In this document: piece after piece, positions 29,232 to 36,888 of the stretch
Layout of the letters: every line of letters begins with the position of its first letter
Numbering within the stretch: position 1 is the first letter of the stretch
Assembly (NCBI RefSeq): GCF_025567415.1
Contig: NZ_JAOQJV010000003.1
Coordinates: 124,001 to 188,000, forward strand
Origin: Claveliimonas ammoniilytica
GTDB lineage: Bacteria > Bacillota > Clostridia > Lachnospirales > Lachnospiraceae
Reading direction: 5' to 3'
DNA: 64,000 bases
Translations under genes and position numbers: made by a program
The notes under the pieces: generated by a model
Told to the model about the DNA's origin: nothing
What the model saw: the letters and a program-made list of their open reading frames with translations, nothing else
The model's database searches: none

Positions 29232-31118
29232 TTACTCCGACAGTTCTACATGAATCACTTCCACCTCTTCTTCGGGTTTCGGTGTGTACTGTGGATTTAA
29301 CTCTTTCTCTACTTTGTACCGGTTCTTCTCGTTTTCATCTGCAAGAAGCCGATAGTTTTTGTGTTTCGTGATATCATATTTATCCGAAAAAAATGGTCTG
29401 GCACCACGGATCTGCAGGATACATTTTCCTCCATCCATGACTGCAATCTCATCTTCCGTCATCAGCTGTTTGCCTGTTTTCTGGTAGTTCAATCCAAAGG
29501 ACTTCTGATTACTCCTCGTCTCCGAAGTGTTATACAGGTCAATGGTTTCCTTCCCCAGAAGCTCACTCATTTCCTTTAAGGTGGTTTTCTCTTTGCCACC
29601 AAGAAAAAGTGTAGTATCACAGTTGCCCAAAATGGTATCTGCACTATCCTTATACATTGCCTTTAGCTGACTCTGGGACTGCAAAATAATAGAAGCAGAG
29701 ATTTCCCTGCTTCGGATAGTTGCGATCAGCTTGTCAAACTGAGGAATCTGCCCGATGTTGGCAAACTCATCGGCGATGACACGCACATGCACCGGAAGTC
29801 TTCCACCATATTTATCATCTGCCTTATCGCAAAGCAGATTGAAAAGCTGTGACTGTAACATGGCAATCACAAAGTTAAAGGTTGTATCTGTATCAGACAT
29901 GATCAGAAACAAGGCTGTTTTCCTGTCTCCGATCTTATCCAGTTCCATTTCATCGTAAGACATGATCTCACGAAGTTCTGCGATATCAAATGGGGCAAGT
30001 CTGGCTCCACAGGATATCAAAATACTTTTCGCTGTCTTTCCAGCCGCCATTTTATATTTTTTATACTGTCTGACCGCAAAGTGCTGCGGATCTCTTTCTT
30101 CCAGCTCCTGGAACATCATATCCACAGGATTCTGGTAAGTTTCATCCTCTTCACGGGTTTCGCTTTCGTTCAAAAGATCCAGAAGGGTATTCAGGTTCTT
30201 TTCCTCTTCATCCCCTTCATACCAGATAAAAGCAATCAGTGCTGTGTACAGCAATTTCTCTGCTTTCACCCAAAAATCTTCGGAAGCTTTTTCCCCTTCG
30301 CCTTTGGTATTCACAATGATTGTTGTCACCAGCTTCAAGATATCTTTTTCAGACCGTATATAGGCAAATGGATTGTAATGAAGCGATTTGGAAAAATTGA
30401 TGGTATTCAGAACCTTAATCACATAGGGCTCATGAACTACTTTTCCAGACTTATCTTTCATAATATTTCCATTCTTATCTTTCTTAGGCGGTCCCTTTGC
30501 TAACATCTTCCCGCACTCCTCAATGAGAGTGCCCTTTGGATCTGTAATGACCATGGAACAATTCATCTGCATGACCGACGGTTTAACGAAAAATCGTGTC
30601 TTACCGGAACCACTACCACCGATGACCACGATATTTTTATTTCTCGCATACTTCGGCTGCTTTGGTCTGCTCTCCATAGCCAATGCTTCTGTTGCTGTCA
30701 ACGGAATATTCATCCAGGGATCATCTGACATATAAGGCTTGATATCCTCTGCAGTTCCCCATCTGGCTGAACCATACTCGATTCCCTTCCGAAGTTTCTT
30801 TGCATCTGACTGTTTCTGCCAAACCAATAATTTCAAAATAACTGCGACAGTAACTCCAACCAATAGATCTCTCAGGTCAAAGCTCAACAGAATCCCTGTA
30901 AAGATCCGATCTGCATGTTCCATCGCATATAATAGTTTGTTCCCCATATCTTCTCCCGGACTGTTCCGGTAAAGAAAAAATGCCCGGTCTGCATAGAAAG
31001 CAGCCAGAGCATAAGGAATATTTGTAAGAACCAGTTCCTTTTTATCCAGGGCGGACAGCTTACCCCCGATTTTATTCTTCCACTTCTGCATCAGAGTTTT
31101 GCAGCTTTTCTTTTTCAT
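29232..31118 (-). CDS. VirD4/TraG-family type IV coupling protein
   Basis: A 628-residue membrane ATPase that links the relaxase-DNA complex to the channel. N-terminal membrane segments lie around residues 30-50 and 72-100. Walker A is GGSGSGKT at 167-174, followed by 'MVITDPKGTLIEECGKML', the classic VirD4 phrase. Walker B is RVIADEFANIGQIP, and 'ILQSQSQLKAMY' and 'NCDTTLFLGG' complete the family pattern. The C-terminus is acidic (PKPEEEVEVIHVELSE), a likely substrate-docking tail. The ATG overlaps the PcfB-like gene by 4 nt, so the two are coupled, as pcfB and pcfC are in enterococcal pCF10. Confidence 0.95.
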   Translation of the reverse strand: MKKKSCKTLMQKWKNKIGGKLSALDKKELVLTNIPYALAAFYADRAFFLYRNSPGEDMGNKLLYAMEHADRIFTGILLSFDLRDLLVGVTVAVILKLLVWQKQSDAKKLRKGIEYGSARWGTAEDIKPYMSDDPWMNIPLTATEALAMESRPKQPKYARNKNIVVIGGSGSGKTRFFVKPSVMQMNCSMVITDPKGTLIEECGKMLAKGPPKKDKNGNIMKDKSGKVVHEPYVIKVLNTINFSKSLHYNPFAYIRSEKDILKLVTTIIVNTKGEGEKASEDFWVKAEKLLYTALIAFIWYEGDEEEKNLNTLLDLLNESETREEDETYQNPVDMMFQELEERDPQHFAVRQYKKYKMAAGKTAKSILISCGARLAPFDIAELREIMSYDEMELDKIGDRKTALFLIMSDTDTTFNFVIAMLQSQLFNLLCDKADDKYGGRLPVHVRVIADEFANIGQIPQFDKLIATIRSREISASIILQSQSQLKAMYKDSADTILGNCDTTLFLGGKEKTTLKEMSELLGKETIDLYNTSETRSNQKSFGLNYQKTGKQLMTEDEIAVMDGGKCILQIRGARPFFSDKYDITKHKNYRLLADENEKNRYKVEKELNPQYTPKPEEEVEVIHVELSE

Positions 31119-31606
31119 CGACTCTGCTCCTGATGCCGGTTCTTTACTTTGTCCTTCGTCTTCTTTGGCATCATTGCCCGGTAAGCTGCAAGACGCTTAT
31201 GAATGGAAGGTTTATTCGCTTTTTGAATCTGTTTCTGGGAAAACTCACGGAAAGCAGCATTGAGTGCATCCTGATCACGTCCCTTGAAGAATACCAGATA
31301 AACCGGAGGCTCTTTGCTCTTGTCTTTTTTCAGAGCATAATTGATCCCGTATTTTCTGGCATACCGTTCAAAGGACTTGATATTCTTATTTGTGATCTCG
31401 ATATTGACCATCCCGGCATTCTGTTTTGCCAGCTCTTTTACCGTGACCTTTCCCTGTTTCGGCTGATTTTTCTGTGCTTTCTTCTCTACTGATTTCTGCT
31501 TCTGATGACGCAGATACGCAACAAGAACCTTTTTCAACAGGTCTGCCGTAATCTTAGTAGCCCGAATACAGAACGTGACCGTTTTCTGAGTTACCTCTTC
31601 CTGCAT
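31115..31606 (-). CDS. PcfB-like (DUF3801) accessory transfer protein
   Basis: A 163-residue basic cytoplasmic protein. The N-terminal helix (EVTQKTVTFCIRATKITADLLKKVL) and the central part (GMVNIEITNKNIKSFERYARKYGINYALK, then YLVFFKGRDQDALNAAFREF) match the PcfB/DUF3801 family that bridges DNA-processing proteins and the coupling protein. The C-terminus has KPSIHKRLAAYR, similar to the tails of other proteins of the element. GAAAGGAGGG precedes the ATG, and the end overlaps virD4. A tiny 8-codon ORF with its own strong ribosome-binding site precedes it. Confidence 0.87.
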   Translation of the reverse strand: MQEEVTQKTVTFCIRATKITADLLKKVLVAYLRHQKQKSVEKKAQKNQPKQGKVTVKELAKQNAGMVNIEITNKNIKSFERYARKYGINYALKKDKSKEPPVYLVFFKGRDQDALNAAFREFSQKQIQKANKPSIHKRLAAYRAMMPKKTKDKVKNRHQEQSR

Positions 31607-31629
31607 GCCTTTTCCCTCCTTTCAGCGAT

Positions 31630-31656
31630 TCAACTGCTGTCCAGATCTGTAATCAT
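31630..31656 (-). CDS. Possible 8-codon leader ORF before pcfB
   Basis: AAAGGGGGTGATTGCC precedes an ATG opening MITDLDSS, then TGA. The stop lies 23 nt before the pcfB-like ATG and next to its ribosome-binding site. It may be a translational-coupling or attenuation leader, or chance; there is no codon-level evidence because of its size. Confidence 0.3.
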   Translation of the reverse strand: MITDLDSS

Positions 31657-31688
31657 GGCAATCACCCCCTTTAATGAAAAAAGACAGA

Positions 31689-32483
31689 TTAACCGGTAAT
31701 CAGGTTCTGCACCTGTACGAGTTTTTCTGTCCCTTCTTCTTTTCTCTTATCTTCTCCACCACAATAGATGGGAACACACATTTCAAGTATTCTACTGTAA
31801 ATACGCTGATGGGCAGTATCCAAATCTGTGGATTTCATTTCATTCAGTCCCAGATTCGTTGTTACGATCAGCGGAAGCATTTTACAATAGCGGCTGTCTA
31901 TCACATTATAGACCTGCTCCAAAGCAAACTCGGAATTTCGTTCTATTCCTAAATCATCAATAATCAGCAGCGGATAATCCACAAGATTTTGTATAATCTG
32001 GTTCTTATCTGCCTGATAGCTGGTCATTTCGTTTAAGATCCTGGAAAAATTCGTCATCATGACACGTTCTCCCTGTTCCAAAAGTGCATTTGCAATACAG
32101 CCTGCAAAGAAACTTTTCCCGGTTCCAACTGGTCCCATCAGAAGCAGTCCTACATTTTTTCTCTTCATATCTGTCCAATTTTCTACATACTGCCTGACGA
32201 TTAGTATCTTCTGGTTGCTTCCATTGTCATTTTCAAATTTCCATTCCCAGAATCTTCTTTCCCGAAGTCCGACTGACTTTCTCTGATAAAGCAGCCTCTG
32301 TGCTTCTTCCCGCTGCATCTTCTCATCCAGTTCCTGCCTGGCTTTTACCTCGCATTCGCACAAACAGGACACTACATGCTCAAATCCCATCAGACTGACT
32401 TTCATCTGTTTTCTTTTTCCACAGATACCACAATGAAGACATCCCTCTTCATCCAGATAATCTGCTGTTACTTTATTTTCCAT
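31689..32483 (-). CDS. DnaC/IstB-like AAA+ helicase loader
   Basis: A 264-residue ATPase that should load a replicative helicase at the element's origin. The N-terminus carries a Cys cluster (CLHCGICGKRK, then CLCEC) that probably binds zinc. The AAA+ core has Walker A GPVGTGKSFFAGCIANALL, Walker B LLIIDDLGIERNSEF, and sensor 1 PLIVTTNLGLNEM, followed by the arginine-finger region RIYSRILEMCVPI. The ATG shares one base with the TGA of the repA gene upstream (TGATG), so initiator and loader are made in tandem. This is the usual repA-dnaC pairing of clostridial ICEs. Confidence 0.9.
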   Translation of the reverse strand: MENKVTADYLDEEGCLHCGICGKRKQMKVSLMGFEHVVSCLCECEVKARQELDEKMQREEAQRLLYQRKSVGLRERRFWEWKFENDNGSNQKILIVRQYVENWTDMKRKNVGLLLMGPVGTGKSFFAGCIANALLEQGERVMMTNFSRILNEMTSYQADKNQIIQNLVDYPLLIIDDLGIERNSEFALEQVYNVIDSRYCKMLPLIVTTNLGLNEMKSTDLDTAHQRIYSRILEMCVPIYCGGEDKRKEEGTEKLVQVQNLITG

Positions 32484-33301
32484 CACAGGCTTTCTCCTTC
32501 CTGAAATTCATATTTGTCCATTCCTGCCCTGGCTCCATCTCGTTCTGCCCAAAGACAGATTGTTGCAAAATGATTCTGATACTCTTTTCCACTGGATTTC
32601 ATATAAACAGAAAGATGATCAATCCGTTTCTGGTAGTCCCACGGAAATAAAGTCATCAACTCCTGCAGTTCCGGTTCCGACAGAACAACATTTTTGAATC
32701 TCCCATACTGACTGAAATTTTCTTCCAAAGCGTGAGTGTTGCTCTTACTCTTATCAGTATGATTCTTTTCTGTCTTATTTATCTTAGTATTACTTCCTTC
32801 CAGATTCTTGCAGTCCGGACTTCTATTTTTTTGCTGCCCGGACTTCCAATTTCTTGCTATCCGGATTTCCAACTCCTTGCTATCCGGACTTCCAGTTTCT
32901 TGCAATCCAGAATGAAAATATCTGTCTGGCTTTCCTCTGACCCGTTTCACAAAATTTTTCACATATATGACAGAGGGACGGTTATTTCCCTGCCGGTAAC
33001 GTTCAATCAGTCCAATTCCATGCACACTGTCAAGTTCATAAAGGAGCTTTGTTACAGTCGTATGGGACATCCGCAAAAGATCCTGCAGTTCTGCAATCGT
33101 ATAAATGATATAGACATAACCGTCACTGTCAATCCAGCCATTTTTCTTTGATAGACTGATGCGGTCTAAAAGGATTCCATACAAGAGTTTTGCATCTGTG
33201 GAAAGACTCTGAAATTCCTTTTCTGTAAACAGGGCTTTCGGTATTCGGAAAAAAGAAAACTGGTCAGATTCTTCTGCTCTGAAGTATTCAAAATCTGCCA
33301 T
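32483..33301 (-). CDS. RepA_N-type replication initiator containing an iteron array
   Basis: A 272-residue protein. Its first 110 residues match the RepA N-terminal winged-helix domain (FFRIPKALFTEKEF, LSTDAKLLYGILLDRISLS, KNGWIDSDGYVYIIYTI, MSHTTVTKLLYELD). The middle (residues about 130-165) is degenerate and polar, encoded by a 23-bp direct-repeat array; the C-terminal domain (YGRFKNVVLSEPELQELMTLFP, YQKRIDHLSVYMKSSGKEYQNHFATI) is the family's second conserved domain. In RepA_N plasmids the origin lies within the rep gene itself, so this gene likely carries the element's origin. It overlaps dnaC and follows the other repA-like gene by 10 nt. Confidence 0.9.
   Translation of the reverse strand: MADFEYFRAEESDQFSFFRIPKALFTEKEFQSLSTDAKLLYGILLDRISLSKKNGWIDSDGYVYIIYTIAELQDLLRMSHTTVTKLLYELDSVHGIGLIERYRQGNNRPSVIYVKNFVKRVRGKPDRYFHSGLQETGSPDSKELEIRIARNWKSGQQKNRSPDCKNLEGSNTKINKTEKNHTDKSKSNTHALEENFSQYGRFKNVVLSEPELQELMTLFPWDYQKRIDHLSVYMKSSGKEYQNHFATICLWAERDGARAGMDKYEFQEGESL
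32808..32914. repeat. 23-bp direct-repeat (iteron) array inside repA, candidate origin
   Basis: Four full copies and one half copy recur at exactly 23-bp spacing, starting at 32808, 32831, 32854, 32877 and 32900. On the plus strand each begins TTGC, followed by CCGGA(C/T)TTC in the full copies; the best pair (copies 3 and 4) differ at 3 of 23 positions. 23 is not a multiple of three, so the repeats are read in shifting frames, which points to selection on DNA rather than protein. This fits the intragenic origins known for RepA_N replicons. Confidence 0.75.
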
Positions 33302-33311
33302 AATTTATTTC

Positions 33312-34193
33312 CTATTCTTCCATATTGTTGAAGTCATACCCTGCTGCACTTCCTGTGCCATGACACAATTCATCAAGCACATAATTGAACGCATTCACCG
33401 CTTCTTCCAGATAAATTTTCCTTGCCTCTTTATCACACGCATACATATCGGCAATAAATCCTTCATCATTTCCTATTGCGTGTACCAGAGTCTCCAAAAC
33501 TTTCATAAATTTCTTTTTTGAACACTTTTTATGCTGCCTATTCACATACTTCTGAATGTCCAGTACTCTATCAGCATTTTCCTCATTTTCTTCCAGGATT
33601 CCAAATGCCAGGTCCATGCCAAATTCATAGCCATCACAGGAAATCTGATCAATATCAAGCTGTCCAAGCTCATCTCGATAATTTCTTTCTTCCATTGAAG
33701 TCAGTGGTGTCTCATATTCATCCAGATATCCCATATCCGCAATCGTTTCCAGAATATCTCTGGATGCTTTCACCATCTTGTCCATGATAATTTCTCTTTC
33801 TTCCATCGGCATATTTGCCATAATGCTGTCTAATGTCATCATTGATTCTTTCTCCATCTCATTTTCATAAATATCATTGATATAAAAGTGTTTCGCCTTT
33901 CCATTGTCTGAAATGATACGCACCAGATTTCCAACCTCCACCAGTTCCTGTACTGCCTGATCTACCCCATATCTGGTCGTATTCAGGTCTTTTTTCATTT
34001 CACTTTTCGGATAGATTACAAATAAATCCCCTTCACCATCTACCCAGCCATTCTGCACCGCAAATTTTAAGCGATCCAGAAATAAGCTGTATAAAATCTT
34101 TGCTGTATTTGACAGATTTTTGTATTTTTCCATCTGGAACAGCATCTTTGGCACCTGCAGACAATCTACCGGCATATACTCCATCTTACTCAT
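33312..34193 (-). CDS. RepA_N-type protein, second copy without iterons
   Basis: A 293-residue protein whose first 115 residues are a RepA-type winged helix (VPKMLFQMEKYKNLSNTAKILY, VQNGWVDGEGDLFVIYPKSEMKKDL, YGVDQAVQELVEVGNLV). The rest is acidic and differs from the neighbouring RepA: the middle is helical (MTLDSIMANMPMEEREIIMDKMV) and the C-terminus ends DFNNMEE. There is no repeat array in its gene, so it may regulate or assist the other initiator rather than fire an origin itself (inference). It overlaps the 130-residue gene upstream by 8 nt. Confidence 0.75.
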   Translation of the reverse strand: MSKMEYMPVDCLQVPKMLFQMEKYKNLSNTAKILYSLFLDRLKFAVQNGWVDGEGDLFVIYPKSEMKKDLNTTRYGVDQAVQELVEVGNLVRIISDNGKAKHFYINDIYENEMEKESMMTLDSIMANMPMEEREIIMDKMVKASRDILETIADMGYLDEYETPLTSMEERNYRDELGQLDIDQISCDGYEFGMDLAFGILEENEENADRVLDIQKYVNRQHKKCSKKKFMKVLETLVHAIGNDEGFIADMYACDKEARKIYLEEAVNAFNYVLDELCHGTGSAAGYDFNNMEE

Positions 34194-34578
34194 TGATTAT
34201 TTCCTCCTTCTGTTTGTACAGCACTTCAGCTGAATTGATATTGATTTCCAACATACCCACAAATACCTGATAATACAGCAGGCATATCTGTTCATCCTCC
34301 CTTGCCAGATACAATCCTTCCAGTTCATTGGACGGATGTTTCATTCCATATACTGCCTGACAGATATCATGGATTTTCTCACATTCCACACTCCTCAGAT
34401 GCATCTCCAAAGTGTGGTTAAATCTCTGCCAGTCCTCCAGTTTCTGATTTACTGACATCATGCACTGGAACAGTTCTGCTGCTTCACATGCTGCTGACAG
34501 CACTACATTTTTGTTATTGATACTTCCATCGGCATTTTTCATATGCTCTACCATATACGCCTGATCTACTGAAACCAT
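34186..34578 (-). CDS. Conserved ICE protein of unknown function (130 aa)
   Basis: A 130-residue mostly helical cytoplasmic protein starting after AGAGGAGG. 'NVVLSAACEAAELFQCMMSVNQKLEDW' is reminiscent of the first helix of MazG-like or all-alpha NTP pyrophosphohydrolases, but the EExxE metal motifs needed for that are not clear. It is packed between ssb and the first repA gene, so it is presumably part of the replication module. I do not recognise the family. Confidence 0.6.
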   Translation of the reverse strand: MVSVDQAYMVEHMKNADGSINNKNVVLSAACEAAELFQCMMSVNQKLEDWQRFNHTLEMHLRSVECEKIHDICQAVYGMKHPSNELEGLYLAREDEQICLLYYQVFVGMLEININSAEVLYKQKEEIINE

Positions 34579-34592
34579 CTTTTAATCCTCCT

Positions 34593-34991
34593 CTATCTAA
34601 ACGGCATTTCCTCTTCCATGCCCTCTGGGATCTCTAAGAACCCTTCCGCATCTTCTGGAAACGGTGGTCTGTCAACCATTTTTGCACCAGCAAATTCAAT
34701 CCGGTTTGCATACACTTCGGTGGTATAAATCTTTTTTCCGGTATCTTTATCTTCATAATTACCCGTGACAATCTCGCCTTCCACCATGACCTTCGTTCCC
34801 TGTATCAGATAATCTCTGGCAAATTCTGCTTTCTTCGCAAAAGCCTTTACCGGAATGAAACTGACTTCATCGGAATAATTTCTTCTGACTGCCAAAACAA
34901 ACTTGGCAATCTTATGAAGTCCTTTTTCATTCTCCACTTCGTTGTATCCGGGATTTCTTACCAATCGCCCAGAAATAACTGTTGTATTCAT
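34593..34991 (-). CDS. ssb: Single-stranded DNA-binding protein
   Basis: A 132-residue OB-fold SSB: N-terminal MNTTVISGRLVRNPGYNEV, then KFVLAVRRNYSDEVSFIPVKAF, ARDYLIQGTKVMVEGEIVTG, and TTEVYANRIEFAGAK, all in the usual SSB order. The C-terminus ends EGMEEEMPFR instead of the canonical DDDIPF, although a short acidic-then-MPF end is retained and could still contact partners. It should coat single-stranded DNA during element transfer and replication. It starts after AGGAGGGGG. Confidence 0.93.
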   Translation of the reverse strand: MNTTVISGRLVRNPGYNEVENEKGLHKIAKFVLAVRRNYSDEVSFIPVKAFAKKAEFARDYLIQGTKVMVEGEIVTGNYEDKDTGKKIYTTEVYANRIEFAGAKMVDRPPFPEDAEGFLEIPEGMEEEMPFR

Positions 34992-35004
34992 TGGCTTCCC
35001 CCTC

Positions 35005-35403
35005 CTATGCTTTCATTGATTTGTAACAGATACCGATACATGGTCCACATTTTCCATAGGCACATCCGTAACATTCATCTTTTTCCAACTCTTCCTGCTT
35101 CATTTCAGCGGCAAACATTCCTAACAGCGTTGTGTAAATCTTTTTCATTGCCAAGAACTTCTCTTCTGCTTTTTCCATCTTCTCTTTGTAAAATGGAATC
35201 AGTCCACGAAGAACTGGATGGAAACGTTCATTTTCATCATCCCAAGCACAGGTTTTCATCATACAGCGTGGCTGTTTCTCATAATTGCCCAGATAATACG
35301 GGCAGAACGTACAGCCTCTTTCTTTAACAATTGCCCCCGGAATCACTGGCATCTGACTTTTGATTTCCTTTGTTACATGCTTACTTTCAATTCGCTCTCT
35401 CAT
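35005..35403 (-). CDS. Cys-rich ICE protein of unknown function
   Basis: Starting at the ATG with CTTGGAGG upstream (35403) rather than at the longer frame, the product is about 132 residues. It has two Cys clusters: CTFCPYYLGNYEKQPRCMMKTCAW in the N-terminal half and CYGCAYGKCGPCIGICYK at the end, with a helical linker between. Nine or more Cys residues suggest zinc or Fe-S binding. It opens the replication operon, with ssb directly downstream. I recognise it as a recurrent ICE gene but not a named function. Confidence 0.65.
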   Translation of the reverse strand: MRERIESKHVTKEIKSQMPVIPGAIVKERGCTFCPYYLGNYEKQPRCMMKTCAWDDENERFHPVLRGLIPFYKEKMEKAEEKFLAMKKIYTTLLGMFAAEMKQEELEKDECYGCAYGKCGPCIGICYKSMKA

Positions 35404-35439
35404 CTTAAAAATCCTCCAAGAATATATATATTTGCAAAA

Positions 35440-35449
35440 GGGAATTCCC
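35440..35449. promoter_or_regulatory. Perfect palindrome GGGAATTCCC ahead of the replication operon
   Basis: A 10-bp perfect palindrome lies about 35 bp upstream of the Cys-rich gene start and 30 bp past the terminator of the partition operon, with an AT-rich TATATATAT tract between it and the ribosome-binding site. It could be an operator over the operon promoter; no factor is known. Confidence 0.35.
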
Positions 35450-35472
35450 CTGAATTGCCTGTTTTTAAGCAC

Positions 35473-35520
35473 AAAAAAAGAGGCAGACTTACGATTTTTA
35501 TTTTCGCAAGCCTGCCTCTT
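35473..35520 (-). terminator. Strong intrinsic terminator of the partition operon
   Basis: A 17-bp stem with G-U pairs (outer part AAGAGGCAG / CTGCCTCTT), a 9-nt AT-rich loop and a seven-T run on the minus strand, 15 bp past the small membrane protein gene. Confidence 0.85.
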
Positions 35521-35534
35521 ATCAATCTAATATT

Positions 35535-35954
35535 CTATTTTCCAATGACATACCGTATAAACACGTATATCGCTCTGATCACATACACTGGAATCATGAT
35601 GCTTCCAATCAATGCTCCAATAATGACACTTAATGCAGCCATCCCAAGTGTTGCTGTGGTATCCATTCCTCTCGGAATTAGAATCAACCGCATTTTATGT
35701 ATTCCAAATGGAAGTCCGGCAATAAATACCCACCAGAACCAATCCGTCTGCCCACTGACCTTCATAATTGTTTTTGTCATCCAAAACCAGAATACCATAA
35801 ATGCCAGTGGCAGAATTGATTTTTTAATTACATCTCCAATCGTCATTTCTTTCGTCCTCTTATCTAATCTGTTTATCTTCTGTACTTTAGAAAGATATGC
35901 CTGATATCTTTGCATCTGTCTATCATTATATCTTATTTGCTTTTCATATTCCAC
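35535..35954 (-). CDS. Small membrane protein (DUF6050-like)
   Basis: A 139-residue protein with a charged N-terminal helix (QIRYNDRQMQRYQAYLSKVQ) and three hydrophobic segments (ILPLAFMVFWFWMTKTIM, WFWWVFIAGLPFGI, LSVIIGALIGSIMIPVYVIR). The 'WVFIAGLPFGIHKM' followed by 'IPRGMD' pattern resembles DUF6050 proteins of Firmicute mobile elements. It is the last gene of the par operon, ahead of a strong terminator. Function unknown; a membrane partner of partition or transfer is possible. Confidence 0.6.
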   Translation of the reverse strand: MEYEKQIRYNDRQMQRYQAYLSKVQKINRLDKRTKEMTIGDVIKKSILPLAFMVFWFWMTKTIMKVSGQTDWFWWVFIAGLPFGIHKMRLILIPRGMDTTATLGMAALSVIIGALIGSIMIPVYVIRAIYVFIRYVIGK

Positions 35955-35958
35955 TTTA

Positions 35959-36888
35959 TCATCCCCTTTGCTCTGTTTGTGCTTTCCACGAATCTAATAA
36001 CTGGAAAATTATTTTTTCGATTTGCTCTTTCTTGTAATCTGGTGGAAAATATTTTTGCAGTTGCTTTTCTGAAAAACTGATTTTCTGATAATTCACTTTT
36101 GCTTCTCCTCTAAGAATTTTCTCTATATCTTCTCCAGTCAATTCTTTTTGCTGGCTAAGTTCTTTCAGTTTTTTTGCCTGAGATCCATTTGGCATTTTCT
36201 TTGTTGTTCCTATAAACGCCAGTAACAATGACTGCTCATTACTTTTCAAATAAGATAAATCAACTGCAACAGTAAATGGCAATTCATTTTTATCTACAAA
36301 CTCCAGCAAGTAATTCGACAAGTAGGTCAAGCGTATATATCGTTTGATCGTACTCATTGTCTCTCCGACTTCTGTGCCAACCATCTCAGCTGCCCATCTT
36401 TTTTTCAACTTTGGTTCAACTTGGACCAAAGTTAAATCAGTCCGTCTACCCTGACGTTTCAATGCTTCATACTTCATGCGGTATGCAAATGCCTTCTCAC
36501 TATATAGCAGATTTTCTCTTTGAATGTTGGAATCGACCATAACCACAGTTGCTTCATCATCAGACATATCTCTGATAATGACCGGCATTGTTTTCAGTCC
36601 TAATTCCCTGCAAGCATATTTTCTTCTGTGTCCCACAACTAATTCATAATCCTTTTCCCCTGAATTTGAAGGTCTTGCAATTCCTGGCACAAGAACTCCA
36701 TATTCTGAAATACTTTCAATCATTTCCTCCATTTTATCATCCCTAAACACTTTAAACGGATGATTCTTGAATGTATCCAACTCGTCCAGCGGAATTTCTC
36801 GCACACACTCCTGCTCCTCTGACAATCCGAATAATGCATCTACCCCTTTGAATTTTATCTTTGAAGCACTACTTTCTTTCACTGCCAT
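35959..36888 (-). CDS. parB: ParB/Spo0J-like partition protein
   Basis: A roughly 309-residue ParB-type CTP-binding DNA clamp. The start is placed at the ATG with GAGGAGGTG upstream. The N-domain has 'IPLDELDTFKNHPFKVFRDDKMEEM', 'GVLVPGIARPSN', the GHRR motif (YELVVGHRRKYACRELG), and 'VDSNIQRENLLYSEKAFAYRMKYEAL', typical of ParB/Srx proteins. A helix-turn-helix region follows (TEVGETMSTIKRYIRLTYL). It overlaps parA by 20 nt. Together they should stabilise the excised, replicating form of the element. A dedicated parS site was not identified with certainty. Confidence 0.92.
   Translation of the reverse strand: MAVKESSASKIKFKGVDALFGLSEEQECVREIPLDELDTFKNHPFKVFRDDKMEEMIESISEYGVLVPGIARPSNSGEKDYELVVGHRRKYACRELGLKTMPVIIRDMSDDEATVVMVDSNIQRENLLYSEKAFAYRMKYEALKRQGRRTDLTLVQVEPKLKKRWAAEMVGTEVGETMSTIKRYIRLTYLSNYLLEFVDKNELPFTVAVDLSYLKSNEQSLLLAFIGTTKKMPNGSQAKKLKELSQQKELTGEDIEKILRGEAKVNYQKISFSEKQLQKYFPPDYKKEQIEKIIFQLLDSWKAQTEQRG

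Noticed and set aside
32808..32914. A CRISPR array
   Set aside because: The repeats are directly abutting at 23-bp period with no spacers and lie in a coding gene; no cas genes are seen.
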